Assembly (NCBI GenBank): GCA_022036555.1
Contig: CM039137.1
Span: 20,689,234-20,753,233 of the forward strand
DNA: 64,000 nucleotides
Origin: Microstegium vimineum
Taxonomy: Eukaryota; Streptophyta; Magnoliopsida; Poales; Poaceae
Direction of reading: 5' to 3'
The translations under genes and the position numbers were made by a program. This document shows, piece after piece, positions 10,901-21,996 of this stretch. The notes beneath the pieces were generated by a model. The model worked only from the letters and a program-made list of their open reading frames with translations, was not told the DNA's origin and searched no databases. How positions within the stretch are numbered: position 1 is the first letter of the stretch; every line of letters starts with the position of its first letter.

Positions 10901-11719
10901 CCCAAGCATACTCTAGATAGCTTCAGAGAACTTTTCTAAAATCTAGGTCAATTATTATTTTTAACACTTGTCATTCATGACCCAATAAACAAGACCTAGC
11001 CTATCAGCTCTCTCTCTCTCCGAGATGAGTGGACGCCCGTCCCCATCCTCGTGAACCTAGAGTACTTGACCCGGATTTTGTTCCGCGTCGCCAGGCGATC
11101 TTGTCGGTGCCCGCCAGGCTCGAGGCAAGGAGAACAGGTACAATTCATTCATTTTCCCGATCCTTCGGTCCCTACAGGCTCTAGTGCATCAGCCTTGGTG
11201 AGTGTAACAATGTGGGTAAGTCTGTTACGTTACTCAACCGTTGTTCGGTTTAGACTTAAAAATTGAGATTGTGAGTATAGGATTTGTAAAATTAATGTGT
11301 GAGTGTGTGATTTAACATAAAACCAAAACCTCATATGCCATTTAGAATTAAAGCAAAAGATACCTCAACTAGTAATGTAATCTTCTATTAAATGCACGAG
11401 AGGAGTGCGTAGCAAGAGTTAGATTTCTCATTCCCACTGCACATGCATGCATCAACAATGCACGTGAGGGCACGTGCCTTTAGGCAAAATTTCTGTGTTT
11501 ACAAAGAGTGTGCCATTGTCACCAGTGGAGGAGTTAAAGAGATATATACCTAGGGCCAGCCTTATGGCCCTGCAGCAGATGGTCACGTTACGATAAAAAT
11601 AATACCACCAATTTTATTCATCAACTCTAGTTTATCATCGCACAATTATTGCTTACAACATGTGTTCTTCTCTTATTCAGTTCCATCGATCAACTACATA
11701 TAGATATATATGTAAACGC
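10901..11719. repeat. array spacer block H plus 3' flank of copy 3
   Basis: The part from about 10910 to 11400 (AACACTTGTCATTCATGAC, a CT-repeat, and later TATGCCATTTAGAATTAAAG) recurs at 23390-24060 and in part at 29700-29890. The remainder (CACGTGCCTTTAGGCAAAAT) is repeated 3' of copies 6 and 7 (26240 and 31045). No gene is seen. Confidence 0.55.
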
Positions 11720-12017
11720 TCAATTCGATACTTCCATCATAGACATGTCCAAGGGCGCCGCCTTGTCCTTGTGGTGTGTCGGCTTGTTCCCAGCTAGCAT
11801 ATTTTTTCTCCAACATTGAAGGGTACATTTGCATATTTGTCTCCTGACGGAGCAGTACCCACCGCCTCCAATGTGGTTGTGAATGCACGAGGCTGCACAA
11901 TTCTTGTTGCTCACGCATGGGCCATGGAAATACTTGTTCCTCATCGTGCATAGATGCACTGCCTCCGCACCTACTCATACGATTGTAGATCACAAGGTGG
12001 TTGGTTAGACATATATA

Positions 12018-12084
<67 letters not shown>

Positions 12085-12311
12085 AAATTTAAAATGGGAC
12101 GACATAGATTAGTGATACTCGCTCCAAGACGATATGGGACGAGGCATGGTGCAGGAGACATGTTTCCAAGTTTCCTATTTGAGGCAGGGATTTTTCTTGA
12201 CTATTTTCTTGAGTAGTATAAAAAACAAGGATTGTTTTACTTACAATGGGCCACGAGGAACAAGGCCAGGGTAAAGAGACCGAGCACCACTACTTTCTTG
12301 TTGGATGCCAT
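11720..12311 (-). CDS. defensin-like secreted peptide, copy 3 (short-loop class)
   Basis: Exon 1 (12311-12245) encodes a signal peptide beginning MASNKKVVVLGLFTLALFLV and ends at a GTAAGT donor. Exon 2 (11970-11720) begins after GAGTAG, and the split codon is Cys. The product is about 105 residues. All eight cysteines of the CS-alpha-beta fold are present with Gly-Tyr-Cys at cysteine five. The segment between cysteines five and six has only six residues (SVRRQI) instead of the twelve in copy 1. A tail of about 30 residues ending MEVSN follows the last cysteine. The intron carries a long TA microsatellite. Likely an extracellular antimicrobial or signalling peptide, by family. Confidence 0.82.
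12010..12082. repeat. (TA)n microsatellite in the intron of copy 3
   Basis: A TA dinucleotide run of about 70 bp with a single interruption. It lies between the exon 2 acceptor and exon 1 of copy 3. The introns of the other copies lack it or have only short ATATAT tracts. Confidence 0.9.
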
Positions 12312-12354
12312 GGCTATTTAGTTTGGTGTGAGAAAAAGAGCACACACAAGTTCA

Positions 12355-12361
12355 ATTTATA
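12355..12361 (-). promoter_or_regulatory. TATA box of defensin copy 3
   Basis: TATAAAT on the minus strand, 44 bp upstream of the ATG, in the conserved promoter segment. Confidence 0.55.
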
Positions 12362-13512
12362 GTGGTTGCTCTGGCCTGCGTTGTTGATTATATATCAAAC
12401 CCGAATAGATACACTTAATCAACTCCATTCACAATGTAAGCATTTCTAGCAGCATTCAAATTTTGCCTAAGATGAAAGCATTTCTAGCATAATCTACCCC
12501 TCTATATATCCCTCATCATTAATAATTACTTTCCTTATTTGTGTCAATGTAATTTGATATTTAGAAAACACTTAGTGCATGCTATTTTTGTTATCTTTGT
12601 AAGGGCATGAGTTAATTGCATCTACCTATTGAAGGGCGCCACAATTATTTCCTTTTTTTCTTAATCTGTTCTAAAATACTAAAAATGTTTATATTTCTCT
12701 ATGGAGTAGTTTTCCATTGACTGTTCGGAATAAATAAAAGGGCATCCAACATATGGATCAGAAACACAACATATAAATGCACGTAGCTAGTAAAGCAGGC
12801 TAGGATTTTTCAATGAAACTCGAGATCGCTTTGCACCAGTGGCGAAGCTAGAAGAAATTATAGGGTCGTGCATATCTGTTATAGGATCAAAAAATTAATT
12901 TGCAAACATGGTGAAAATTTGTTTCTAATAGTGATTTTTAAAATTTTTGTGGGTGGGCGAGCCATATACCCATATGCAATAATATTTTTTTTTAAAAAAA
13001 CGAGCTCATGGATAGGGCCCGCTGAGCCCATCCATAGAGATAGCCGAGCCCATCGACATTGTGTCATCACCGCTCGCCAAATCCGAGCAGCCGTGCCGCG
13101 GGGTAGAAGGAGGCCACACCGCCGGGGAGAGGGCCTCAATGACCAAGGATCCAAAGCTGTAGGCCCCCAACAAGCGCTCACCCCAATCCACTATCGGGAG
13201 GGCCTCCACATGGACGCCCGCCAATAGGATGGCCTCCGGGCATGCAACCGCCATCGAAAGGCCCCCACGTGGGCACCCGTCACCACTAGTAGGGTCCCTC
13301 ATGCATGCCCGATGTCTATGCCGTGAATCCACCACCATTGGTGGCGCCCCACGCACGCCTCGCCTCAGAGAGGATAAATTCGATCTGAGAGAAGAGAGAG
13401 CTGAGGAGCAGCATCCGAAACCAACTCCCGTATATATACATGGGCATAACTAACGGGCCTCCTGGACCAATTGGATCTCGGGCCTCCAAAAATGGCCTCA
13501 ATTTCACCTCCA
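12362..13512. other. promoter-side flank of copy 3, then unclassified repeat
   Basis: To about 12836 this matches the upstream region of copies 1 and 6. From CACCAGTGGCGAAGCTAG onward a different, moderately GC-rich segment begins (to about 13450). It has the look of a transposon insertion, but no paired terminal repeats were identified. Confidence 0.4.
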
Positions 13513-13594
13513 TAAATTGATTTTAGGAGGTGGGCTATTTTTTACCTTCTTCGTAAATCGATTTTAGGAGGTGGGCTATTTTTTACCTTCTTCG
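13513..13594. repeat. 41-bp tandem duplication
   Basis: Two adjacent copies (13513-13553 and 13554-13594) contain GATTTTAGGAGGTGGGCTAT and differ by one base. Confidence 0.9.
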
Positions 13595-13689
13595 TGTGTA
13601 AATAAAACATCCACCTCCCTAAATCCTCCAGTATTTTAGGATATTGTTGCATTTTATGACTATGCGTTTAATGGTTGGGCAGTGTCTCG

Positions 13690-13740
13690 CGAGGTCATCT
13701 TTCCGGTCATCGTCGTCATCATCATCATCGTCCTCCTCCA
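13690..13740. repeat. trinucleotide (TCA/TCG) microsatellite
   Basis: An imperfect CATCGTCGTCATCATCATCA run. It would read as poly-Asp on the minus strand, but no gene context supports translation. Confidence 0.7.
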
Positions 13741-13867
13741 TTTGGAAGTTGTGTGCCACATTAGCAAGCTTACCACTTAGATTATATGCTGCACGTATAT
13801 ACGACATTTGATATTGGTAAACAGAACAAGTTACCCTAAGTTACTGATAAGAAAAATGACCTGAACT

Positions 13868-14134
13868 AATAAATTACCAAACTTCCAACCAAATTAAAGA
13901 GGACATGACCATCGGTAGATCTACTTAACGCAGGAAAATTAAACATGACATGAGACAGGTCGGATAATGAAGCTGACGGACAGCATCCATACAGTGCAAT
14001 CAACAATGCACAGGCATCATAACTAATTGACGAATCAAAGAAATATGGCAACAGAGATTGAAAAACTAACTACACTTCTAGAATGAAATGTTGCTGGCTG
14101 AATCTATGGTGACCTAGGTGGGAGGGCGACTGAG
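13868..14134. repeat. duplicated spacer (partner 18109-18457)
   Basis: Shares CCAACCAAATTAAAGAGG, CATCCATACAGTGCAATCAA and TACACTTCTAGAATGAAATG with the partner segment. The partner is longer because of small indels. No coding frame is conserved. Confidence 0.7.
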
Positions 14135-14219
14135 GATGGGAGACCGCCCTAGGATAGTCATTAACGTCCACTGGAGTACGGAGTACCGGACAGTCAAAGA
14201 GTGCCGTTACAGCGGCCGA

Positions 14220-14660
14220 CCGTCGGAGCCGCACGGCGCAGGGCATGGATCCGCATCCTCGGGGAAATTTTTAAACTAGCATGTGGACGCGGCGCGAGCA
14301 ACTCTCTTAACAGGAGCAGGGGAAGACAACGCAAAGGAGAGAAGGATTCCTCCTCTCTTTCTCGGAAGAGAAACGTGCCTGTGCGTCGGTCACCGGAGCA
14401 ACGGAGACAGGCGACAGCGGGGATGAGGATCTCCTCTGTTGTGTTGTTGTTGGGCGACGGCGTCAACGGCGACGGCCGGGAGGGCGCTCTGTCGGCGCAG
14501 GTGGGAGCGGAGCTGGCGAGACACGGTATGGAGGCTGGGAGTGATGGGGTATATGGGTCGGCTTTCCCTGCCGGGCCTAAGTGGTAACAGACAGTGAAGA
14601 CGGCGGCGATGATAGTTTCCCCTATTTTTAAAACTGTTCTTCGCCACGTCATCTGTTACA
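14220..14660. repeat. GC-rich block D, copy 2
   Basis: Second copy of the segment at 2990-3400, here without interruption. It is followed, as there, by the AT-rich stretch with ATCATGAAGGGACC. No conserved reading frame. Confidence 0.55.
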
Positions 14661-15243
14661 AAATATGTGAAAATATTAAAAATCATAGTTCACAATTAGT
14701 ATCATGAAGGGACCTGGTATATATTAAAAAATTATGAAGGGTTTTACATTTTTATTAAGGAATTTATTCCACCTCAAATTTGAAATCTTATATTAGTTTA
14801 AAGATTACAATAGTTCACACAAGAACACTCAAACATGCACATGGTTTTCATTTAATACAATTTCAAATATTTTCAAAGTCGATTTGGCTCTTACTATTCT
14901 TGCAGTTTTTTCATTAAGAGAAGATGGAAATTTTGTCTACACCGACCATCTGCCACGCTGGCGAGTGGCCAGCCGAGACTAGAATGGTGGCGCGGCACAA
15001 AAAAAAAAAGAATAGCAGGAGCGGTAGCACGCGAACACTATGGAACTATTACTGGCTTGCGTCTTGCGCGTGACGAAAGAAGCGGTTCTGCTCAGTGTCC
15101 GCTGTTCGTGGCGAGGAACGGCGACAACGCCTTGAAGCCCACCACGATCCATAAATTGCCTTCCTCGGTTGTCTGTTCCGCGAGCGCATTATTCTTGTAA
15201 TTTGAATTCTTTTTCATCTAATAATCAGTTTGCTTTGATGTAA

Positions 15244-15815
15244 ACTTGTCCATGTTAAGATGGAGGGCACCTCCAGTGGATCAGTTGAAGATTAATGTGG
15301 GTGGTTCTTTTATACCGGAGACGTTGCAAGGTAGCTGGGGCTTCATTGTTCGTGACCATGAAGGGGAGGCAATCCTGGCAGGTGCTGGACGTCTCAATGC
15401 GGTCCCAGATGCTCTCACGGCTGAGGCGACTGCATGCCAGCAAGCTCTGCAAGCGGCTACTGAATATGGCATATCACATATACAGCTAGAGACAGACTCT
15501 GTTGTTCTAAAGCAATCTCTACAATCACATTTGATGGATTTGGCAGCGTGCGGAATGCTGATTCGGGATACCCGATTCCTGCTGTGGGAGCACTTTGTTT
15601 GTAGTGATATTTTGTCAGTCCCTAGAGCTTCTAATGCAGTGGCTCATGATTTAGCCAAAACGGCTATGTGTTGGGACCCGGGTTAGCTCTATGTTTGGAC
15701 AAACCCCCTCCCAGAAATTATAAAATTCTTTGTTGCTCGCGATTTGGTCGAGCTTGTGGTTGCAATGGATAGGCCATAGAGCCAAGGTTTTATATCAATA
15801 AAATAAAATAAAATG
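15244..15815 (+). mobile_element. 5'-truncated LINE with RNase H domain
   Basis: The frame 15246-15686 encodes a plant LINE-type RNase H domain. It shows LKINVGGSF near the start, GWGFIVRDHEG-like residues (here GSWGFIVRDHEG), AEATACQQAL, LETDSVVL and a final SNAVAHDLAK. These supply the usual D, E, D and D positions. About 130 bp of 3' UTR and an ATAAAATAAAATAAA tail follow. In paralogous spacers (about 4375) the flanks are contiguous, so this is an insertion. The 5' truncation shows target-primed reverse transcription. The A-rich site prevents exact definition of the target duplication. Confidence 0.8.
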
Positions 15816-16248
15816 TTTGAATACCACCATACATGAAATTATGAAGCTGCTCAGATTTAGCATTGTCAGTGGATGGTCGATGTGCCAACACACACATAGG
15901 GACAGACTCGATGACCAAAACCAGCATATAGGCTACCGAGTATCGACACGATCAGAATTCAGAACCTTCAAATGAACAGAACGTGTGAGACACTAAAAAA
16001 AAGAGAGAGTACGTGTGAGACGGCCGTCAGGGCAAGATTTTTTTTTAAAAAAACTGTATACTGGCCTACCTTGTGGCCCTGCAGCAGATGCTCATGGCAA
16101 ATTAAATATAATACTGTCAGTTTATTTTGTTCATGGTCTCCATACAAATTATCTTATTATTCCATCTTTCGACTACATGTGTTCCTATATGTATATATTA
16201 TGTGAAACACTCAGTTGGATACTTCTATCCTAGACATGTCAAAGGGCG

Positions 16249-16762
16249 TCAGCTCGTCTCTGCCGCCTGTCGCCGCGTCCCCAAGCTTCGTTTTCTCCGG
16301 CATGGAATGGTACATTTGCAAATTCTTCCGAAGAAGGGGCCATGCTTCCAGCCAAAGGAGCAGTACCCACCGCTGCCAACACCGTCATGGATGCACGAGT
16401 CCGCGCAGTTCTTGTTGCTCAAACACGGGCCATGGAAATACGGGTTCCTCTTCGTGCACACTTCTGCCTCCACGCCTATGCATATAATTATAGATCGTGA
16501 GGTGATTAATTAGGCACATATATACACAAAATTTAAAACAAAAGACATAGAGATTAGCAGTACTCGCTGCATGATGCTTTTACATAGGAGGATGATGCAG
16601 GAGGTATATATGTGAGACTGCCAAGTTTCCATTTTAATCAAGTTTTCTTTAGTGTTTTCTTGAACATTATAAACAACAAGGATTGTTTTACTTACAATGG
16701 GCCACCAGGAGCAAGGCCAGGGTGAAGACACCAAGCACCACTAATTTCTTGTTGGATGCCAT
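16249..16762 (-). CDS. defensin-like secreted peptide, copy 4 (long-loop, altered tail)
   Basis: Exon 1 (16762-16696) encodes MASNKKLVVLGVFTLALLLV and ends at a GTAAGT donor. Exon 2 (16475-16249) starts after GCATAG, and the split codon is Cys. The product is about 97 residues with all eight cysteines and Gly-Tyr-Cys at cysteine five. Thirteen residues lie between cysteines five and six, because an extra Phe gives KHGPFFGRI. After the eighth cysteine a one-base deletion relative to copy 2 (near 16282) shifts the frame. The acidic tail of its relatives is replaced by a short basic tail (RRKRSLGTRRQ...) ending at TGA. The domain itself is untouched, so the gene may still be functional. Confidence 0.8.
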
Positions 16763-16807
16763 GGCTATTTATTTTTGGTGTGAGAAAAAGAGCATACACA
16801 AGTTCAG

Positions 16808-16815
16808 TTTTTATA
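16808..16815 (-). promoter_or_regulatory. TATA box of defensin copy 4
   Basis: TATAAAAA on the minus strand, 46 bp upstream of the ATG. The T-run differs slightly from the TATAAAT of the other copies. Confidence 0.5.
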
Positions 16816-17885
16816 GTGAACCCAAATATTACAACTCCACTCACAATGTAACCATTTTTAGCAGCATTCGAAATTTTCCTACAAATGTAATCATTTATAG
16901 CATAATCTACCCCCTCTAGCCTTCATCATTAATAATTAGTTTTCTTATCTATGTCAACATAATTTGGTATTTAGAAAAAATCAGTGTATTCCATTTCTAT
17001 TATATCTGTAAGGGCATGTGTAAATTGAATATATGCTACAATCATTTCCATTTTCTTAAACTATTCTAAAACCATATAAATGTTTGTATTTCTAGGTGGA
17101 CTCGTTTTTTCATTGGTTGGTTAGAATAAATGCATGTGTGTTCCACATATATATAAATGAATCTAGTAAAACAAACCAGGATTTTCATAAAAAAATCTAG
17201 ACCTCTTAGCACCTATGTTTAGTTCTAGGTCTCATCATTTATCATGTAAATGCCATTGCACAATAAAGGAAACTTGAACTCTAGCAAGGATATAGCAATT
17301 TTGGTGGTTGAGTGACAACATCATCAAGAGTATTAACAATGTTTGCTAGTATATATGGCACTTTAGATCAAGCAATAAACACCTCAAAAGAAGATCAAAG
17401 GAAAGCATTGAAGACCCTAGAAGGCTAGAACATAAGCATGAAGCTCAAGACATCAACCAGGTGAAGCCCAAACAAAGAACATAGAGTTGAACATTAGAGG
17501 GCACAAGAGTTATCCGATGGAGTGAGTCTGAGGAAGTAAAGATGTAACATTTGCACAGTGGAGGAACTAGATAGAGCGCTAGAGCTCTTTAGCGTTTGCA
17601 CTAGATGCAACACTTGAGTTTAGGTGCTGACACATTGCACTAGAATTATTTGGTGAGTGGAGCACAGGGACACTAGAGCATCACTCCAAACTCCAAAGAA
17701 GGTTGCACATGCATTGTGAACCGAAATTATCATGTGGTGCACGGAACACACAACTAGAGAGATTGACTTCGACATTATGCAATAACTAGTACGCGTAAAA
17801 AGGGCATTGAATTTCTCCGGTGTGGTCATTGAATACCTTTGCAAGTATTTAAACAATGCTAGTTCAAACTTTCAAGTACCAAGAT

Positions 17886-18108
17886 GAATCCGAAATATGT
17901 TGACACAAAGACAATTTAACAATTACAATTATTTCTATAGGAAGACAAGGACAAAAATATGATATGTTATATCACAAATCACAAAGAAAAATAACAAAAT
18001 ACAAAATTAACAATTTGGTATATTAGTGTTGCCTAAAATCATCTTAAATTTCAGGCACCTGAACTATAGGAAAAGTGAGGAAATAAATGAGCTGAGCTAA
18101 TACAGTAC
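17886..18108. other. AT-rich spacer
   Basis: AT-rich, with no recognised feature. Confidence 0.4.
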
Positions 18109-18654
18109 CAAATTTCCAACCAAATTAAAGAGGACATGACCGTCATCGGTAGCTGTACTTAACAAGCAACTTGGGTTGAAAAGGAATGCTTGATTCAGTA
18201 GTACTAGGTTTTAGTATTGATCATAGATATATCTAAATAAAGTAGGGAATTCGCAGGGAAATTAAACATGACATGAGGCAGTACGGATAATGAAGCTGAT
18301 GGATAGCATCCATACAGTGCAATCAAACAATGCATAACTAATTCATGAATCAAAGAAATATGGCAACAGAGATTGATAAACTAACTACACTTCTAGAATG
18401 AAATGTTGTTGGTTGAATCGATGCTGGCCTAGGTGGGAGGGCGACTGAGGATGGGGCATGGATCCACATCCTCGTGGATTATTTTTTTTTAAAAAAACTA
18501 GGATGTAGACGCGGCGCGAGCAACTCCTTGACAGGAGCAGGGGAAGACAACGCAAAGGAGACAAGGATTCCTCCTCTCTTTCTCGGAAGAGAAGCGTACC
18601 TGTGCGTTCGGTCACCGGAGCAACCGAGACAGGCGGCGGCGATGGGGATCTCCG

Positions 18655-20268
18655 GCAGCTCCAGTGTAGAGGAAAAGCGAACCGTAGACAGCTGAAATCG
18701 AACCATACACACTGCAGCGAGCGAACCGTAGTGTCAGAAACTGGAATCGGACTTCAAAGACGGTTTGGTTGTTAGAGAATTAAAAATATTAGATGAGACT
18801 GGCACACAGTGGGAACTTCTGATATCGTACGTATATGGGCAAACTTAAAGTTATTGTTTATTCAATATGAATCCAGAAATCGATCTTCACACTGTGAAGA
18901 CCAAAGAGTGCAAAAGTGGGGATATTTAACTATTTACCATTATAACGGTTGACAACTCTCCAGATCTTACGCTAACGGACGACGCTATTTTTTTAGCATC
19001 GGTTTGGTGCGATCCCATACATTTTTACCATATTCGTCGTCGTGGCGCGCCACCGCAGCTATCCACGCTGGCAGTCGAGTACAAAATGACTTCCAATGCC
19101 CCTGCCCCCACTCAGTCGAGTGTATGGCCGTTCCAGCCGGCCCGGTTGCTCGCTTCCCGTCCCCGTCCCCTTCTTCTTCCCCGTGCTCGACGCTGACGCC
19201 GACCTCGACCGCCGCCGTCATTCGCCTCCGCCCCATCCCTGGAACCCCTTCTTCTTCCCCATGCTCGACGCCGACGCCGACGCCGACCTCGACCGCTGCC
19301 GTCATCCGTCTCCGCCCCATCCCTGGAAGAGCAGCCGCTCAAGGCTTGGGGCGTCTTCAACGATGACCTCGTCGAAGGACGACGTCCACTCTACAGCGAG
19401 CTGCGCGGGCGGCCAGCGGCGCGGGAGGTGCGAGCCTATGCGTCCTTTGTGGGGCTGCCCGTCAAGGAAGAGGAAGGTGAAGAAGGCGGTGTCGGGGCGA
19501 GGACAGTGGCTGGCTAGAGCTCGATGGCGTGGTCACAGACGGTGGCAGAGACAGCTCGATGGCGTGGTCGCGACGTCGGGACGGAGGCGCGCCGGTCATC
19601 GGGCTCGGAGCCGGTGCACCGTCGTCGCAGAGCAGGTCGGGGCGCGCCGGTCGTCGGGCTCGGCCACGGCCAGGCTAGGTGCTTCCACGGCGGCTGGCTC
19701 GGCCATCCTCGAAGCAGTGAGGAGCTTGGCGCGGCGTCGTGGCGAGGCGTGGCCGGTCGGCTTGGCAGCGGCGCAACAGCGCGCTGGCATGGCTGGGCGC
19801 CACCATGGCGGGCTGGCGAGAGCAGGGACATGGAAGGCGACGGCTGGAGGAGGAAGGGACATTGAAGAGGGGGAAGGGGAAGGGGATGGGATGGGGCGGC
19901 GGCGGTGGAGGTCGGCGTCGCCCGCGGGGAAGAAGGGGACGGGGACGGGCCTGGGAAGCGAGCGGCCGAAGCGAGCTATTGGGACGGCTCGAAGGGCTCA
20001 AACACTTCTGAGTGAGGGCAGGGGTATTGGAGGTCATTTTGCACTCGACTGCCAGCGAGGATTGCTGCGGTGGCACGTCACGACGACGAATATGGTAAAA
20101 ATGTATGGGATCGCACGAGTGAGATACTAAAAAGTTAGCGTCATCGGTTAGGGTGAGATCTGGAGAGTTGCCAACCGTTATAATAGTAAAAAGTTAAATA
20201 TCCCGCAAAAGTGAATCGAACTCTACTGCCAACGTTCTGACACGGTTCAGATATAACACTGGAGGTGC
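18655..20268. mobile_element. probable outer MITE interrupted by the Pack-MULE-like element
   Basis: Outside the Pack-MULE-like element lie imperfect inverted ends, GCAGCTCCAGTGTAG and, as reverse complement, GCACCTCCAGTGTTA. They disrupt GC-rich block D, whose halves lie at 18455-18654 and 20269-20500. A clean target duplication was not found, and about 30 bp of block D seem missing. The call rests on the ends and on the interrupted block. Confidence 0.4.
18919..20204. mobile_element. Pack-MULE-like element (Mutator type, carries GC-rich coding-like DNA)
   Basis: The 1286-bp element has inverted repeats of about 200 bp beginning GGGATATTTAACT on both ends. It is flanked by the perfect 9-bp duplication GCAAAAGTG (18910-18918 and 20205-20213). 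Long TIRs and a 9-bp duplication define Mutator-like elements. The interior (about 19130-20000) is strongly GC-rich, unlike the AT-rich surroundings. It holds a plus-strand open frame from 19096 to 20130, but no transposase. GC-rich non-transposase interiors are the hallmark of Pack-MULEs carrying host gene pieces. I could not identify the source gene. Two repeats containing TCGACGCYGACGCCGACC lie near 19190 and 19266. Confidence 0.85.
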
Positions 20269-20599
20269 TCTTCAGCGTCGGCCGGGAGGGCGCTCCGGCG
20301 GCGCAGGTGGGAGCGGAGCTGGCGAGACGCGGTGTGGAGGCTGGGAGCCTGGGAGGGGAGAAAGCATTGGAAATTGGATGCGCGATGGGTATGTGGGCCG
20401 GCTTTCCCTGCCGGGCCTAAGCGGCAACATGGAAGACGACAGCGACGATGGTTTCCCCTATTTTTAAAATTATTATTCTTCGTCACTTTTCCGTTACAAA
20501 AAGCAAGTGTCATTCTCGGAGAGTTAAATGTCATTAACTCTGATTAGATATTAAAATAAAATATTTAAAATCATAGTACATAATTAGTATCACGAAGGG

Positions 20600-21084
20600 T
20601 ATAGATGGTCATCGTGCCGTGTCGTGTTGGCCCGTGTAGTGACTGATCGTGCTTCGTGCCTAGCCGGGCCGTGTCTGGTCGTGCTTTGTGTCTGGCTGCC
20701 GGCCCAAGGCACGGCCCACGGGCCGTTTTGCCGTGCCGGGCTGCCTATCATGCCGGGCCGGCCCATGGCCCGTCATGCGAGAAACACTTCAAAATTCTCA
20801 TAAGTGTTCATCATTTTCAGTTCACAAGTGTTCATCGTTTTTAACAGGTCACAACTCAATTATTAGTTATCACAAATCATTTTAACAAGTGATTTTAACC
20901 AAATTAGACGTTGGAATCACAATCAGTGGGCCGCTCCCGTGTCGCCTCTTAGATCGGGCCATGTCGCGTGCCTAGGTGGCGGCCCAAGCACGGCCCACCC
21001 ACCGGGCCGTGCCGTGCTTGGGCTAGGCCAAAACGTCGTGCCATGGGCCGGGCCGTCGTGTCTCGTGCCTTATGGCCAAGTATA
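20600..21084. mobile_element. hAT-like MITE rich in GGCCC/GGGCC motifs
   Basis: The 485-bp element begins TATAGATGGTCATCGTGCC. Its right end, reverse complemented, begins TATACTTGGCCATAAGGCAC. The flanks ACGAAGGG (20592-20599) and ATGAAGGG (21085-21092) are an 8-bp duplication with one mismatch, as for hAT transposition. Paralogous spacers at about 3496 and 14703 show the empty site ATGAAGGGACC. The subterminal parts are full of GGGCCGTGCC-type motifs. No transposase is present. Confidence 0.8.
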
Positions 21085-21092
21085 ATGAAGGG

Positions 21093-21996
21093 ACCTTATC
21101 TATATTAGAAAATTATGAAAGATTTTACATTTTTATTAAGGAATTTATTCCGACTCAAATTTGAAATTTTATATTTTGTATGGTTTGTTAATAGTTTAAT
21201 ATTAAAATATTTCACATAATAACACTCAAACATCCACATGGTTTTTATTTAATACAATTTCAAATATTTTCAAAGTCAATTTGGCTCTTATTCTTGCAAA
21301 AAAAAATCCAAGAACGTATTTAAGTGTGTATATTTCCTTAAGAGATTGAAGATGGAAATTTTGTCTATACCAACCATCTGACACGGCCAGCCGAGACCAG
21401 AATGGTCGCACGGCCAAAAGATAGCAGGCGCCGTAGCACGCGAACATTATGGAACTATTACACGGCTATCTTGTAAAATTAAAATGTTTGAATACCAGCA
21501 TGTAGAAAATTATGACGCTTATAAATTTGGCCTTATCAGTCAGATGGTCGATGCGGCGAAGCGCCGTGCGTGCAAACCGGTGGCTCAGTAGCTTCTCACG
21601 ATCGAAGTCGAAACTCACAAAGGGGAGACACGCATATTGGGACAGACTCGATGGATCGGTGACCAAAACCAGCATGCATGCTACCAACACCATCAGAATA
21701 ATTCAGAACCCTGAAACGAAGAGTACGTGTGCGCCACGGTAGTCAGGTTTAAAAAAAAAGAAAGAAAAAACTGTATACTGGCCTAGCTTAATTGTGGCCC
21801 TGCAGCATATGGTCACGGCAAATTAAATATAATACTGTTAGTTTATTTTGTTCATCAACTCCATATAAATTATCTTATTATTGTTATTTCATCAATTCAT
21901 CGACTACATGCATATGTTCCTATATGTCATATATGTGACATACTCAGTTGGATACTTCCGTCCTAGGCATGTCATCCAAGAACGTCGGTACGTCCC
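21093..21996. repeat. array spacer and 3' flank of copy 5
   Basis: Continues the shared spacers (ATTTTATTAAGGAATTTATTC, GATGGTCGATGCGGCG, TGTATACTGGCCTAGC). No gene is seen. Confidence 0.5.

Larger units (their letters stand above)
15830..17885. repeat. segmental duplication, right copy (partner 4400-6490)
   Basis: Colinear with the unit around copy 2, including the non-genic stretch with TTTGCTAGTATATATGGCAC and the short BTB exon 6 piece at its end. Small indels distinguish the copies. A notable one is a gap of about 45 bp near 17540, where 6100-6160 has extra sequence. Confidence 0.75.

Noticed and set aside
10467..10909. Long frames near 10.5-10.9 kb
   Set aside because: Low-complexity GTGTGTG/GCGC sequence produces them on both strands.
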